From: Streptosporangiaceae bacterium
GTDB taxonomy: Bacteria; Actinomycetota; Actinomycetes; Streptosporangiales; Streptosporangiaceae
Length of the DNA stretch: 21,663 nt
Assembly (NCBI GenBank): GCA_030041195.1
Contig: JASHOI010000316.1
Span: 1 to 21,663 of the forward strand
Direction of reading: 5' to 3'
In this document: piece by piece, positions 12,791 through 19,605 of the stretch
Numbering within the stretch: the stretch's first letter is position 1
How the letters are laid out: each line of letters opens with the position of its first letter
Made by a program: the position numbers and the translations under genes
Notes under the pieces: model-generated
Told to the model about the DNA's origin: nothing
Databases searched by the model: none
What the model saw: the letters and a program-made list of their open reading frames with translations, nothing else

Positions 12791-13387
12791 ATGAGCCCCG
12801 CCGAACGCACCTCCGGGCGCCGCCGCGACGAGCGCGCCGACGTCGCCATCATCGACGCCGTGCTCGACCTGATCAGCGACGGGGCGACGCTCTCCGGCCT
12901 GTCGCTGGTGACGATCGCGAAGACGGCCGGGGTGTCCCGTAACTCGGTCTACCGCCGCTGGAAGACCAAGGACGCGCTGTACCTGGACGTCCTGGAGTCG
13001 ATCAACCGGAACCTGCCAGCGCTGGCCGGGCACAGCGCCCGCGAGGACGTGACCGCGCTGCTCGCCGCGCTGATCGAGCGGGTCCTGGACAAGCGGGCCA
13101 GCCACATGCTCCGCGCGCTGAACGCCGAGGCCGACGCGTTCCCCGAGCTGCACCGGCGCTACTTCAAGGAGATCGTCGCGCCGCGCAGGGACGCGATGAA
13201 CCAGGCGCTGAGCCGGGGCATGGCGTCCGGCGAGATCCGCTCGGACGTCGATCCCGACGCGCTGTCCGAGGTGCTCGTCTCCCCGGTCCTGGCGCGCATG
13301 GCGGCCGGCAACACCGAGGACCTCGACCCCGCGCAAACCAGCCGGAACATCGTCTCCCTCGTGTTCGCCGGCGCCCAGCCCCGCTAG
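12791..13387 (+). CDS. TetR-family repressor of the adjacent DHA2 pump (198 aa)
   Basis: The N-terminal helix-turn-helix is at residues 38-57 (SLVTIAKTAGVSRNSVYRRWKTK), the standard TetR recognition unit. The C-terminal domain contains a helical bundle with FPELHRRYFKEIVAPRRDAMNQAL, resembling the TetR_C_11-type ligand-binding and dimerisation domain. The gene is divergent from the exporter gene over 106 bases holding two TetR-like operators that overlap both promoters, so repression of the pump and of itself, relieved by a drug or metabolite, is the natural reading. The ATG at 12791 is preferred over the ATG at 12779, which lies inside the -10 region. The inducing ligand cannot be predicted. 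Confidence 0.92.
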   Translation: MSPAERTSGRRRDERADVAIIDAVLDLISDGATLSGLSLVTIAKTAGVSRNSVYRRWKTKDALYLDVLESINRNLPALAGHSAREDVTALLAALIERVLDKRASHMLRALNAEADAFPELHRRYFKEIVAPRRDAMNQALSRGMASGEIRSDVDPDALSEVLVSPVLARMAAGNTEDLDPAQTSRNIVSLVFAGAQPR

Positions 13388-13409
13388 GCCCCCGCGGCTC
13401 CGGCGGAAT

Positions 13410-13421
13410 CCGGTGAACCGG
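13410..13421. terminator. Short GC hairpin after the first tetR gene
   Basis: CCGGT-GA-ACCGG gives 5-bp arms about 22 bases after the tetR stop and is followed by GC-rich DNA without a T-run. It is a weak terminator candidate only. Confidence 0.25.
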
Positions 13422-13521
13422 GCCCGGCCGCGCATCCGTGCCGGTAGGGGGGATTTCTGCGTCCTGCGGCGGACCATGGCGCACCAGGGACGTGCCGGGA
13501 CGCGCAAGTTGAGGAGTGGGG

Positions 13522-14190
13522 ATGACTGACGTCATCGACGTCGCGGCGATCGTGGACAACCGGATGTTCGCCGACGGCCTGCGCGCCTGGGCCGGGACGA
13601 TGCCCGACATCCGCCTGGCAGCGGTCACGTCGACGGTCGGGGACTTGCTGCGGACCGTGCAGGGCGAGCGGTTCATCGTGTTGCTCGACCCGGCGCTGCG
13701 CGCCGATCCCGACCCGGTGCAGAGCGTGCGCCGGCTGATCGAGGCGGGCCACCGGGTCGTGGTCATCGACGGGTCGGCCAACCTGGCCATGGTCGCGCAC
13801 ATGCTCGCCGCCGGGGCGCACGGCTACCTGACCCGCGACCACGACATGGCGGCGCTGGTCGCGACCGTGCGCGCGATCGCGTCCGGGGGCGCGCTGCGGT
13901 CGCTGGGCCCGGCCATGGCGACCGAGCCAAGCGGATCCCGGGGACGGCCGCCGCTGTCCGAGCGGGAGCACGCGGTGCTGATGGCCTACGTCTCCGGGCT
14001 GACCCTGGAATCGACCGCCCGGAGCCTGGGGATCAGCACCGAGACCGCAAAGACCTACCTCAAACGGGTCAAGGCCAAGTACCGCGAGGCGGGGCTGCCG
14101 GTCTATACCAAGCTCGACCTCGCCGAGCGGGTCCGCGCCGACTGCTCATCGGCGACCGGCCAGCGCGCGGCGCGAGGCGTCAGGTCCTGA
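13522..14190 (+). CDS. NarL/LuxR-type regulator with an atypical receiver domain (222 aa)
   Basis: Residues 5-125 have the receiver fold and residues 145-207 a NarL-type helix-turn-helix (LSEREHAVLMAY, LGISTETAKTYLKRVKAKY). The receiver lacks key switch residues. The acidic pair is D12-N13, D56 (FIVLLDPAL) could still be the phosphoacceptor, and the invariant Lys is replaced (YLTRDHD, T104-R105). This resembles orphan actinobacterial regulators that do not depend on ordinary phosphorelay. No histidine kinase gene is adjacent. The ATG at 13522 is chosen because GAGGAG lies five bases upstream. It converges on the second DHA2 pump, with the coding regions overlapping by 11 bases at their ends. 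Confidence 0.85.
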   Translation: MTDVIDVAAIVDNRMFADGLRAWAGTMPDIRLAAVTSTVGDLLRTVQGERFIVLLDPALRADPDPVQSVRRLIEAGHRVVVIDGSANLAMVAHMLAAGAHGYLTRDHDMAALVATVRAIASGGALRSLGPAMATEPSGSRGRPPLSEREHAVLMAYVSGLTLESTARSLGISTETAKTYLKRVKAKYREAGLPVYTKLDLAERVRADCSSATGQRAARGVRS

Positions 14191-15751
14191 CCGACGGCCC
14201 TGGCGCGGGCTGTGGTTTCTGGATACCCGCCGGAACGCTCTGCGCCTGCTTGGCCAGCGGACCACGGCGGAACAGCGAGCCGCACACGATCGCACCGCCG
14301 GCGAAGAAGCCGGCCGTCCACCAGAACCCGGTCGTGTACCCGTGCACGGCAGCGGCGGCCGCCAGGGCGCCCCGCGCCGTCGGCGAGATCGCGATCGCCT
14401 TGGTGAGGTGACTGGCCACGTAGGCGGCGGCCGCGCTCGTGGCGATGGTGTTGAGCAGCGCGGTGCCGATGGACCCGCCGAGCTGCTGGCCGACGTTGAG
14501 GGTGGCGGACGCGACGCCGGCGTCGCCGGCCGCCACGCCGAAGGTCCCGGTGTTCATCGACGGAGGCATCGAGAGGCCGATGCCGGCGCCGGCCACCAGC
14601 AGCGGCCCGAGCACCGTGGAGGCGTAGCTGGAGTGCACGCCGATCCTGGTGAGCCACGCCATGCCGCCCGCCGCGATCAGCATGCCGAGACCGACGAGGG
14701 GCTTCGGGCCGGTGCGCGGCATCAGCAGGATGTTGGAGATCTGGGCGAAGGCCATCACCATCGCGATCGCGGGCAGGAACGCCACGCCGGTGATCACCGG
14801 CGAGTAGCCGAGGATCGTCTGCAGGTAGTAGGTGAGGAACAGGAACAGCCCGAACATCGAGGCGCCCACGATGAGGATCGCCAGGTAGGCGCCTCCGCGG
14901 TTGCGGTTCAGCACCACCCGCGGCGGCAGCAGCGGGTGCGCCGCGCGGAACTGCCAGGCCACGAACGCGGCCAGCAGCACGACCCCGGCAGCCAGGAAGC
15001 CCCACGTCGAGACCGTGTGCCAGCTGTGGGTCGCCGCGTTGGCGAACCCGTAGACCAGGCAGAACATCGACGCGGACACCAGCACCGTGCCGATGATGTC
15101 CAGCCGCGCGCCAGCGGCGGCCGACCGCTTGCTGGACAGGAAGACCGTCGCCCCCGCCGCGGCCACGACGGCGAAGATCAGGTTCACGTACAGGCACCAG
15201 CGCCAGTTGAGGTACTCGGTCAGCACGCCGCCGAGCAGCAGCCCGACCAGCCCGCCGCCGCCCGCGATCGCGCCGTACACCCCGAACGCCCGGCCCCTCT
15301 CCCTCGGGTCGCTGAACGTGGTGGTGAGCACCGACAGCGCCGCCGGCGCCAGCAGCGCGCCGAACGCCCCCTGGCAGGCGCGCGCGGTGATGAGCATCGT
15401 GAAGTTGACCGACGCGCCGCCGACCGCCGAGGCGATGGCGAAGCCGCCCAGCCCGGTCAGGAACGTCACCTTGCGGCCGAACAGGTCGCCGAGCCGGCCG
15501 CCGAACAGCAGCAGGCTGCCAAACGCGAGCGCATAAGCGGTGATGACCCACTGCCGGTCGACGTTCGAGAAGTGCAGCGCCCGCTGCGCCGACGGCAGCG
15601 CGATGTTCATGACCGTGATGTCAAGCACGATCATCAGCTGCGCCAGCCCGACGACCGCGAGCACGAACCACCGCCGCGGGTCCGGCTCACCAGCCTGGCT
15701 GGCCGGGACGGCCCCGCCCGGGACGCCGCTCGGAACGTCGGCAACAGACAT
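14180..15751 (-). CDS. DHA2-family (EmrB/QacA) MFS exporter, second copy (523 aa)
   Basis: This is a 14-helix proton-coupled exporter. Motif D1 LDITVMNIALPSAQ is in helix 1, motif A GRLGDLFGRK follows helix 2, and a motif C region GGGGLVGLLLGG lies in helix 5. Length and order match actinobacterial DHA2 pumps. It shares family but not close identity with the exporter at 11200-12684, so it is not a recent duplicate. The ATG at 15751 has GGGAG seven bases upstream. A TetR gene diverges from it across 92 bases that contain two GGAG-N7-CTCC inverted repeats 41 bases apart. Its substrate is unknown; drug or metabolite export under TetR control is the expected role. Confidence 0.92.
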   Translation of the reverse strand: MSVADVPSGVPGGAVPASQAGEPDPRRWFVLAVVGLAQLMIVLDITVMNIALPSAQRALHFSNVDRQWVITAYALAFGSLLLFGGRLGDLFGRKVTFLTGLGGFAIASAVGGASVNFTMLITARACQGAFGALLAPAALSVLTTTFSDPRERGRAFGVYGAIAGGGGLVGLLLGGVLTEYLNWRWCLYVNLIFAVVAAAGATVFLSSKRSAAAGARLDIIGTVLVSASMFCLVYGFANAATHSWHTVSTWGFLAAGVVLLAAFVAWQFRAAHPLLPPRVVLNRNRGGAYLAILIVGASMFGLFLFLTYYLQTILGYSPVITGVAFLPAIAMVMAFAQISNILLMPRTGPKPLVGLGMLIAAGGMAWLTRIGVHSSYASTVLGPLLVAGAGIGLSMPPSMNTGTFGVAAGDAGVASATLNVGQQLGGSIGTALLNTIATSAAAAYVASHLTKAIAISPTARGALAAAAAVHGYTTGFWWTAGFFAGGAIVCGSLFRRGPLAKQAQSVPAGIQKPQPAPGPSVRT

Positions 15752-15765
15752 AGGTCGCTCCCATC

Positions 15766-15823
15766 TGGAGGCGCCATCTCCACTTAATTGACGAGGCTAG
15801 CAGAACCGGAGGTGCGGTCTCCG
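15766..15823. promoter_or_regulatory. Two inverted repeats between the second pump and its TetR gene
   Basis: TGGAG-N7-CTCCA at 15766-15782 and CGGAG-N7-CTCCG at 15807-15823 share arm sequence and spacer length, and their centres are 41 bases apart, about four helical turns. They lie in the divergent promoter region. Arms are only five bases long, so each alone is weak evidence; the repetition is what suggests operators. Confidence 0.5.
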
Positions 15824-15831
15824 CCCGGGGC

Positions 15832-15837
15832 TACCAT
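15832..15837 (+). promoter_or_regulatory. Candidate -10 hexamer of the second tetR gene
   Basis: TACCAT fits TAnnnT and lies six bases before the ATG at 15844, again suggesting a leaderless transcript. The GCAGGA that follows is too close to the ATG for normal ribosome binding. Confidence 0.4.
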
Positions 15838-15843
15838 GCAGGA

Positions 15844-16581
15844 ATGAACACTACGCAGCCGCCTGATTACGCGGGAAGCGGCGGCTCACGCCCCGCGCGG
15901 CTGCTGCGCGCCGATGCCGAGCGGAACCGCCAGCGCATCCTTGCGGCGGCGGCGGAACTGTTCACCGAGCGGGGGCTCGAGCCCAGCCTCGACGACGTGG
16001 CCCGTCACGCGGGCGTCGGCGTGGGCACGGTCTACCGGCGGTTCCCGGACAAGGCATCGCTCGCGGATGCCCTGTTCGACGAGCGCATCGACGCGCTGGT
16101 GGCGATGGCCGAGCAGGCCCAGGCCGAGCCGGACGCGTGGGCGGCGCTGGTGTGGTTCCTCGAGCGCTCCGCCGAGATGCTCGCCAGCGACCGCGGCCTG
16201 CGCCAGATCCTCATGTTCGCCGCGGCGGGCCACGACCGCGTCGTCTGCGCCAGGGACCGGATGCGGCCGGCCATCGAGAGCCTGGTCAAGCGGGCCCAGG
16301 CCGACGGCCAGGTCCGCGCCGACCTCGCGGCGACCGACATCCCGATCATCGAGTTCATGCTTGCCGCCGTCGCCGAGTACGCCCGGCAGGTCCGGCCCAT
16401 GCTGTGGCGCCGTTACCTGGCCCTGATCCTCGATGCCCTGCGGCCGGCCAGCGCCCCGGCGCGCCTGCTGCCCGAGCCGGAACTGAGGCCGGACGAGATG
16501 GTCGAGGTCATGCAGTCGAACCCGCTCGGCCGGCGCCTGGCCGCGCACAAGGGGGCCGCCCAGCGCACGGATGGCGGCTGA
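15844..16581 (+). CDS. TetR-family regulator, divergent from the second pump (245 aa)
   Basis: After a polar N-terminal tail, the helix-turn-helix is at residues 49-68 (SLDDVARHAGVGVGTVYRRFPDK). The C-terminal half, beginning ALFDERIDALVAMAEQA, resembles the SbtR-like ligand-binding domain common in actinomycete TetR proteins. A further 40-residue polar tail follows the usual end of the domain. Divergence from the exporter over two inverted repeats points to repression of that pump. The aldo/keto reductase gene starts 39 bases downstream in the same direction and may be co-transcribed, so the regulated set may combine export with reduction of a toxic carbonyl compound. That last point is inference. 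Confidence 0.9.
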   Translation: MNTTQPPDYAGSGGSRPARLLRADAERNRQRILAAAAELFTERGLEPSLDDVARHAGVGVGTVYRRFPDKASLADALFDERIDALVAMAEQAQAEPDAWAALVWFLERSAEMLASDRGLRQILMFAAAGHDRVVCARDRMRPAIESLVKRAQADGQVRADLAATDIPIIEFMLAAVAEYARQVRPMLWRRYLALILDALRPASAPARLLPEPELRPDEMVEVMQSNPLGRRLAAHKGAAQRTDGG

Positions 16582-16620
16582 CAGACTGGAGCCGGGCAGA
16601 CCTCGAGGAGGGGGCTTCTC

Positions 16621-17472
16621 ATGACCGGTCCAGCCAGCGCGGCGGCTGCGGGCACGATCGAGATCGGCGGTGACCTCGTCGTGCACCGGATGGGGTTTGG
16701 CGCGATGCGGATCACGGGAAAGGGCGTCTGGCGCGAGCCGGCGGATCCGGACCGGGCCAGGGCGACGCTGCGCCGGGTGGTGGAACTCGGCGTCAACTTC
16801 ATCGACACCGCCGATTCCTACGGCCCCGACGTCAGCGAGGACCTGATCGCCGAGGCTCTGTACCCCTACCCCGACGACCTGGTCATCGCCACCAAGGGCG
16901 GCCTGGTGCGCCCCGGCCCGGGCCGGTGGGATGCCGACGGCAGGCCGGAGCACCTGCGCGCGGCGTGCGAGGGCAGCCTGCGGCGGCTGCAGCTGGACCG
17001 GATCCCGCTGTACCAGCTGCACCGGCCCGACCCCCGCGTGCCGCTGGCCGAGTCGCTCGGCGCGCTGGTGCAGCTCAAGGACGAGGGCAAGATCCAGCAC
17101 ATCGGGATCTCCAACGTGTCCGTGCAGCAGCTTCGAGCCGCGCAGCAGATCACCACGATCGTCTCGGTACAGAACCGGTACAACGTGACCGACCGCAAGT
17201 CCGACCCGGTGATCGACGTGTGCGAGCTCGAGCAGATCGCGTTCCTGCCGTGGGCGCCGATCCAGCAGGCCGACGCCGCGGCGGTCGAGCAGGCGGCGAA
17301 GCGGCATGACGCCAGCCCGCGGCAGATCGTGCTGGCCTGGCTGCTCGCGCGGTCGCCGCAGATGCTGCCGATCCCGGGCACCGGGTCGCCCGAGCATGTC
17401 GAGGCCAACGTCGCCGCCGCCTCGATCGAGCTCAGCGCCGACGAGCTCACGGCCATCACCCGGGGCAGCTGA
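16621..17472 (+). CDS. Aldo/keto reductase (283 aa)
   Basis: This is an NADPH-dependent (beta/alpha)8-barrel oxidoreductase. The catalytic tetrad is D62 and Y67 (FIDTADSYG), K92 (IATKGG) and H134 (LYQLHRPDP). The cofactor-binding C-terminal region PIPGTGSPEHVEANVAA is typical of the family. The length of 283 residues matches short actinobacterial members. The substrate is not evident; reduction of aldehydes or ketones is expected. GAGGAGGGGG lies six bases before the ATG, a very strong ribosome binding site. It follows the second tetR gene closely and probably shares its transcript. Confidence 0.93.
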   Translation: MTGPASAAAAGTIEIGGDLVVHRMGFGAMRITGKGVWREPADPDRARATLRRVVELGVNFIDTADSYGPDVSEDLIAEALYPYPDDLVIATKGGLVRPGPGRWDADGRPEHLRAACEGSLRRLQLDRIPLYQLHRPDPRVPLAESLGALVQLKDEGKIQHIGISNVSVQQLRAAQQITTIVSVQNRYNVTDRKSDPVIDVCELEQIAFLPWAPIQQADAAAVEQAAKRHDASPRQIVLAWLLARSPQMLPIPGTGSPEHVEANVAAASIELSADELTAITRGS

Positions 17473-17546
17473 CCGCTATCGGCCGCCCGGGTCCGGAACG
17501 CGGCCGGAAAGCGACACCCCAGCAAGCCGCGCCCGGCGGGGCGGAA

Positions 17547-17558
17547 AGCCTGCAGGCT
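17547..17558. repeat. Perfect 12-bp palindrome AGCCTGCAGGCT
   Basis: It lies in the 165-base gap between the converging aldo/keto reductase and zinc-ribbon genes. It could be part of a transcription end region, but there is no T-run and no partner site. Confidence 0.25.
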
Positions 17559-17615
17559 CAAGATCAAACGTGCGTGTCTGCCGGGCCCAGGACGACGGCA
17601 CTTTGACGTTATTCG

Positions 17616-17629
17616 GCCCGTTTCCGGGC
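17616..17629. terminator. Weak hairpin between convergent genes
   Basis: GCCCG-TTTC-CGGGC has 5-bp GC arms and a 4-base loop, ending eight bases before the stop of the leftward zinc-ribbon gene. It sits where a bidirectional terminator is expected, but lacks a T-run. Confidence 0.35.
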
Positions 17630-17637
17630 GGGCATGC

Positions 17638-17877
17638 TCACTGCTGCTGTTTACGCACGGCGGAGGCCCACGTTGTCTGGCCGCAGTTGGGGCATCTGAG
17701 CAGCTTCAGCCCGCCGAACCGGTGTGGTGCCAAGGCGGCGGCCAGTGGGGACGGGCTGAACCGCGTGCCGCAGTTCGCGCATTGATAGTCGAAGTTCTTG
17801 CTGAGCTGGCTCTGGAACAACACGGTCAGCAGCAGGATCGCCGGTATGGCGATCAGCGGCGTGAGGGAACTGGACAT
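17638..17877 (-). CDS. Small membrane-anchored zinc-ribbon protein (79 aa)
   Basis: Residues 4-21 form one N-terminal membrane helix. Two CxxC pairs follow, C33/C36 (QCANCGTRF) and C62/C65 (RCPNCGQTTW), a zinc-ribbon layout with 25 residues between pairs. The helix-first arrangement with a short linker suggests a cytoplasmic or membrane-proximal ribbon. A GGAG lies ten bases before the ATG at 17877. It is the last gene of a leftward set with the 82-aa two-helix protein and the Cys-finger/HTH protein, so all three may act together. The specific function is unknown. Confidence 0.8.
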   Translation of the reverse strand: MSSSLTPLIAIPAILLLTVLFQSQLSKNFDYQCANCGTRFSPSPLAAALAPHRFGGLKLLRCPNCGQTTWASAVRKQQQ

Positions 17878-17903
17878 CTGTTAGTGGCTCCGTCCCGGCC
17901 GGG

Positions 17904-18152
17904 TCATCGGCGCTGGATCGACCTGATGACGAGCGGGACCGCGATCGCCGGGATGACGGCGAACAGCATGTCGGGCATCCGGCCCTTGGTCAGCGTGGCC
18001 ACGACGACGACGTAGACCACCAGGATGGCCGTGATCAGGAAGCCCTGCCAGGTCCGGGGGCCGGTGCCGTACCCGAACCGCCTGGGCCCGAACCAGGGCT
18101 GTTTCTCCCTGGGGTAGCCGCCGGTATCGAACTGGTCGTTGTCGTCGTTCAT
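17904..18152 (-). CDS. Small two-helix membrane protein (82 aa)
   Basis: A polar N-terminal third with aromatic and charged residues (PREKQPWFGPRRFGYGTGPRTW) is followed by membrane helices at about residues 37-55 (GFLITAILVVYVVVVATL) and 61-77 (DMLFAVIPAIAVPLVI). It ends in RSIQRR, so the C-terminus is probably cytoplasmic. The ATG at 18152 is six bases after the stop of the upstream DUF3887-like gene, implying co-transcription and coupling. I recognise no family. The codon pattern and operon position support a real gene. Confidence 0.75.
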   Translation of the reverse strand: MNDDNDQFDTGGYPREKQPWFGPRRFGYGTGPRTWQGFLITAILVVYVVVVATLTKGRMPDMLFAVIPAIAVPLVIRSIQRR

Positions 18153-18158
18153 GCGTTC

Positions 18159-18995
18159 TCACATTTCTGGTTGCGATGCCGGGCGGATGAACATGCCCGC
18201 GACCTTGCCCTCGAGGTCGAAGGTGACCCGGCCGTTCGCCTCGCCGGCCTCGAAGTGCAGCGGGATCGTCACCAGCGTGTACTCCCCCGCCTGGAACGCG
18301 AATGGCTCGCCGATCCGCTCGAGGTTGCCGATGATCGCGATCGTGTGCGCCCAGCCGGCGGCCATGCGGTCGGCATCGAGCTTCTCGCGCATGTTCTCGT
18401 CGAGCTCGGCGAGAACGTCCGCCCAGCGGCCTTCGAGGTGGGCGGTGAAGATCGCGACCGCCCGGTCGGCCAGCCCGGGCGGGACCGTCCGGTTCATCGG
18501 CTCCCCGGTGCGCGGATCGACCGGGCGCCCGAACCGCTGGAACGCCGCCTGCCTGGTTGTGCCGAGCACGTCACCGATCGTCCTCCAGCTATGCCCTGCC
18601 GCCCGCGCCCGGTCGACCGCCGCCTGCAGGGCGGCGTCCGTGGCCGCCGACAGCTCCCGCGCCGCCGCCACCGCGGCCAGCGGTGAGCTCGCGCCGGGGC
18701 GAGACAGTTCCTCGGCGAGGCGATCGGCGGTCGCACGCACGGTGCTGGCCACCGGATCCCCCACGCCCTTCATTGCGTCAAGACTGCCATGACGTTCCGC
18801 AACTGTCAAAGCGGCCTTAACACCGGCGGGCTGCTGCTGGCCACCGGGCTCCCGGGCCTGTGACCGCGCGCGCGCACGCCGGGCGGCGCTGCGGCAGGTG
18901 GCGTCGCAGTACCGCCGACGTCGCCCCCTGCCTTCCTGAGAAGGGAGCTGGCGACCGCACGCCTCGCACACCGCCGGGTCCTCGATGTCTGCCAC
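18159..18995 (-). CDS. Cys-finger / helix-turn-helix / DUF3887-like protein (278 aa)
   Basis: Three parts are visible. Residues 10-34 carry C10, C13, C30 and C34 in a basic context (CEACGRQL, RRRRYCDATCR), a probable zinc finger. Residues 126-157 (VDRARAAGHSWRTIGDVLGTTRQAAFQRFG) form a helix-turn-helix seen in many actinomycete proteins. Residues 178-272 resemble the DUF3887 alpha/beta domain (AVAIFTAHLEGRWADVLAELDENM, then GEANGRVTFDLEGKVAGMFIRP). Together they suggest a DNA-binding sensor. The GTG at 18995 has GAGGTGG six bases upstream. An internal ATG at 18773 (M75) follows a promoter-like 48-base module (18777-18824) where codons such as TTG, ACA, GTT, AGT and CTT depart from the GC-ending use around them. 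A second, 204-aa product lacking the Cys finger is therefore possible. It leads the set with the two small membrane proteins. Confidence 0.85.
   Translation of the reverse strand: MADIEDPAVCEACGRQLPSQEGRGRRRRYCDATCRSAARRARARSQAREPGGQQQPAGVKAALTVAERHGSLDAMKGVGDPVASTVRATADRLAEELSRPGASSPLAAVAAARELSAATDAALQAAVDRARAAGHSWRTIGDVLGTTRQAAFQRFGRPVDPRTGEPMNRTVPPGLADRAVAIFTAHLEGRWADVLAELDENMREKLDADRMAAGWAHTIAIIGNLERIGEPFAFQAGEYTLVTIPLHFEAGEANGRVTFDLEGKVAGMFIRPASQPEM
18777..18824 (-). promoter_or_regulatory. 48-base module, copy 2, inside the DUF3887-like gene
   Basis: Read leftward, the blocks are GGTGTTAA (18824-18817), 7 bases, TTGACAG (18809-18803), 9 bases, GTCATGGCAG (18793-18784), T, CTTGAC (18782-18777), then ATG at 18773. 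All block sequences and spacings match the copy at 19606-19653. TTGACA lies about 30 bases before the ATG, fitting the -35 of a leaderless promoter, with CAGTCT as a weak -10. It lies in frame in the coding region (LTVAERHGSLDAM). Confidence 0.55.
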
Positions 18996-19012
18996 CGCGC
19001 CACCTCGATCTT

Positions 19013-19071
19013 ATTACGTGCTCCAGCTACGATAGCACGTAATTGTAAAGCGTGCCGTCTGATAGCGCACG
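19013..19071 (-). repeat. Double inverted-repeat element, copy A
   Basis: ATTACGTGCT (19013-19022) and AGCACGTAAT (19034-19043) are perfect 10-bp arms around 11 bases. A second pair, CGTGC (19051-19055) and GCACG (19067-19071), follows. The element aligns with copy B at 19795-19848 over about 60 bases with small gaps. Read leftward it contains TACAAT (19047-19042), a good -10, and lies directly upstream of the GTG of the DUF3887-like gene. It may be that gene's promoter/operator. Confidence 0.65.
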
Positions 19072-19090
19072 TAAACCCGTGTCCCGGACG

Positions 19091-19603
19091 CTATGGGCGG
19101 CGGCCACTGAAGAACGCACGCGAGCCGCGCTGCCACAGCAGCACGACCGCGCCGAGCCCGGCCAGCCAGACCAGGGCCGTGCACAGCCGGTCCACGACGG
19201 GCTGGTTCGCGGTGAGCCCGAAGCCAAGGGGACCGGCCAGCAGCGCCAGGGTGTCGAGGCCGAACAGGACGGTCCCCGTGACCTGGGCCCATTTCTGGCC
19301 GCCCGCGCTCCCCCTGGCGTTGAGGATCCAGAGGCCGACGCTGACCAGGCCGAGCACGACCGACGCGGCTATCGACGCGGTCACCGCGGCGTTGACCTGG
19401 CTCGCCGTGACCGGCACGGCTCCGTGCGGGGCGTTCTGGACGTCCGCCTTCAGGCTGGCCCTGGTCGCCAGGTCCGCGATCACCTTGACCACGCTCACCG
19501 CCGCGCCCGCGTACATGACCACGACCGCCGCGCGCACCGGGGCGGGCGCGGGCGGGCGCTGGACCGGCGGCGTGTCGGCGCCGCCCGGGTAGGGCTGGTA
19601 CAC
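19091..19603 (-). CDS. Four-helix integral membrane protein (170 aa), unknown function
   Basis: The N-terminus is Pro-rich and cytoplasmic-like (MYQPYPGGADTPPVQRPPAP). It is followed by four hydrophobic helices, at about residues 24-45, 75-95, 107-128 and 139-157, and a basic tail (RGSRAFFSGRRP). The Tyr/Pro-rich leader plus a four-helix bundle is common among actinomycete envelope proteins of unknown function. An extracytoplasmic loop of about 30 residues lies between helices 1 and 2. The start is the GTG at 19603. No Shine-Dalgarno sequence precedes it, and a TTGACA lies 30 bases upstream, so it may be leaderless. It is flanked on both sides by the double inverted-repeat element. Confidence 0.75.
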   Translation of the reverse strand: MYQPYPGGADTPPVQRPPAPAPVRAAVVVMYAGAAVSVVKVIADLATRASLKADVQNAPHGAVPVTASQVNAAVTASIAASVVLGLVSVGLWILNARGSAGGQKWAQVTGTVLFGLDTLALLAGPLGFGLTANQPVVDRLCTALVWLAGLGAVVLLWQRGSRAFFSGRRP

Positions 19604-19605
19604 AT

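Noticed and set aside
14785..14802. Perfect 18-bp palindrome CGCCGGTGATCACCGGCG
   Set aside because: It lies deep in the coding region of the second pump and is explained by ordinary codons for PVITG; no second copy in a regulatory position was seen.
14342..15787. A 481-codon open frame on the plus strand
   Set aside because: It is antisense to the second DHA2 pump and its product is a His/Arg/Gln-rich low-complexity string.
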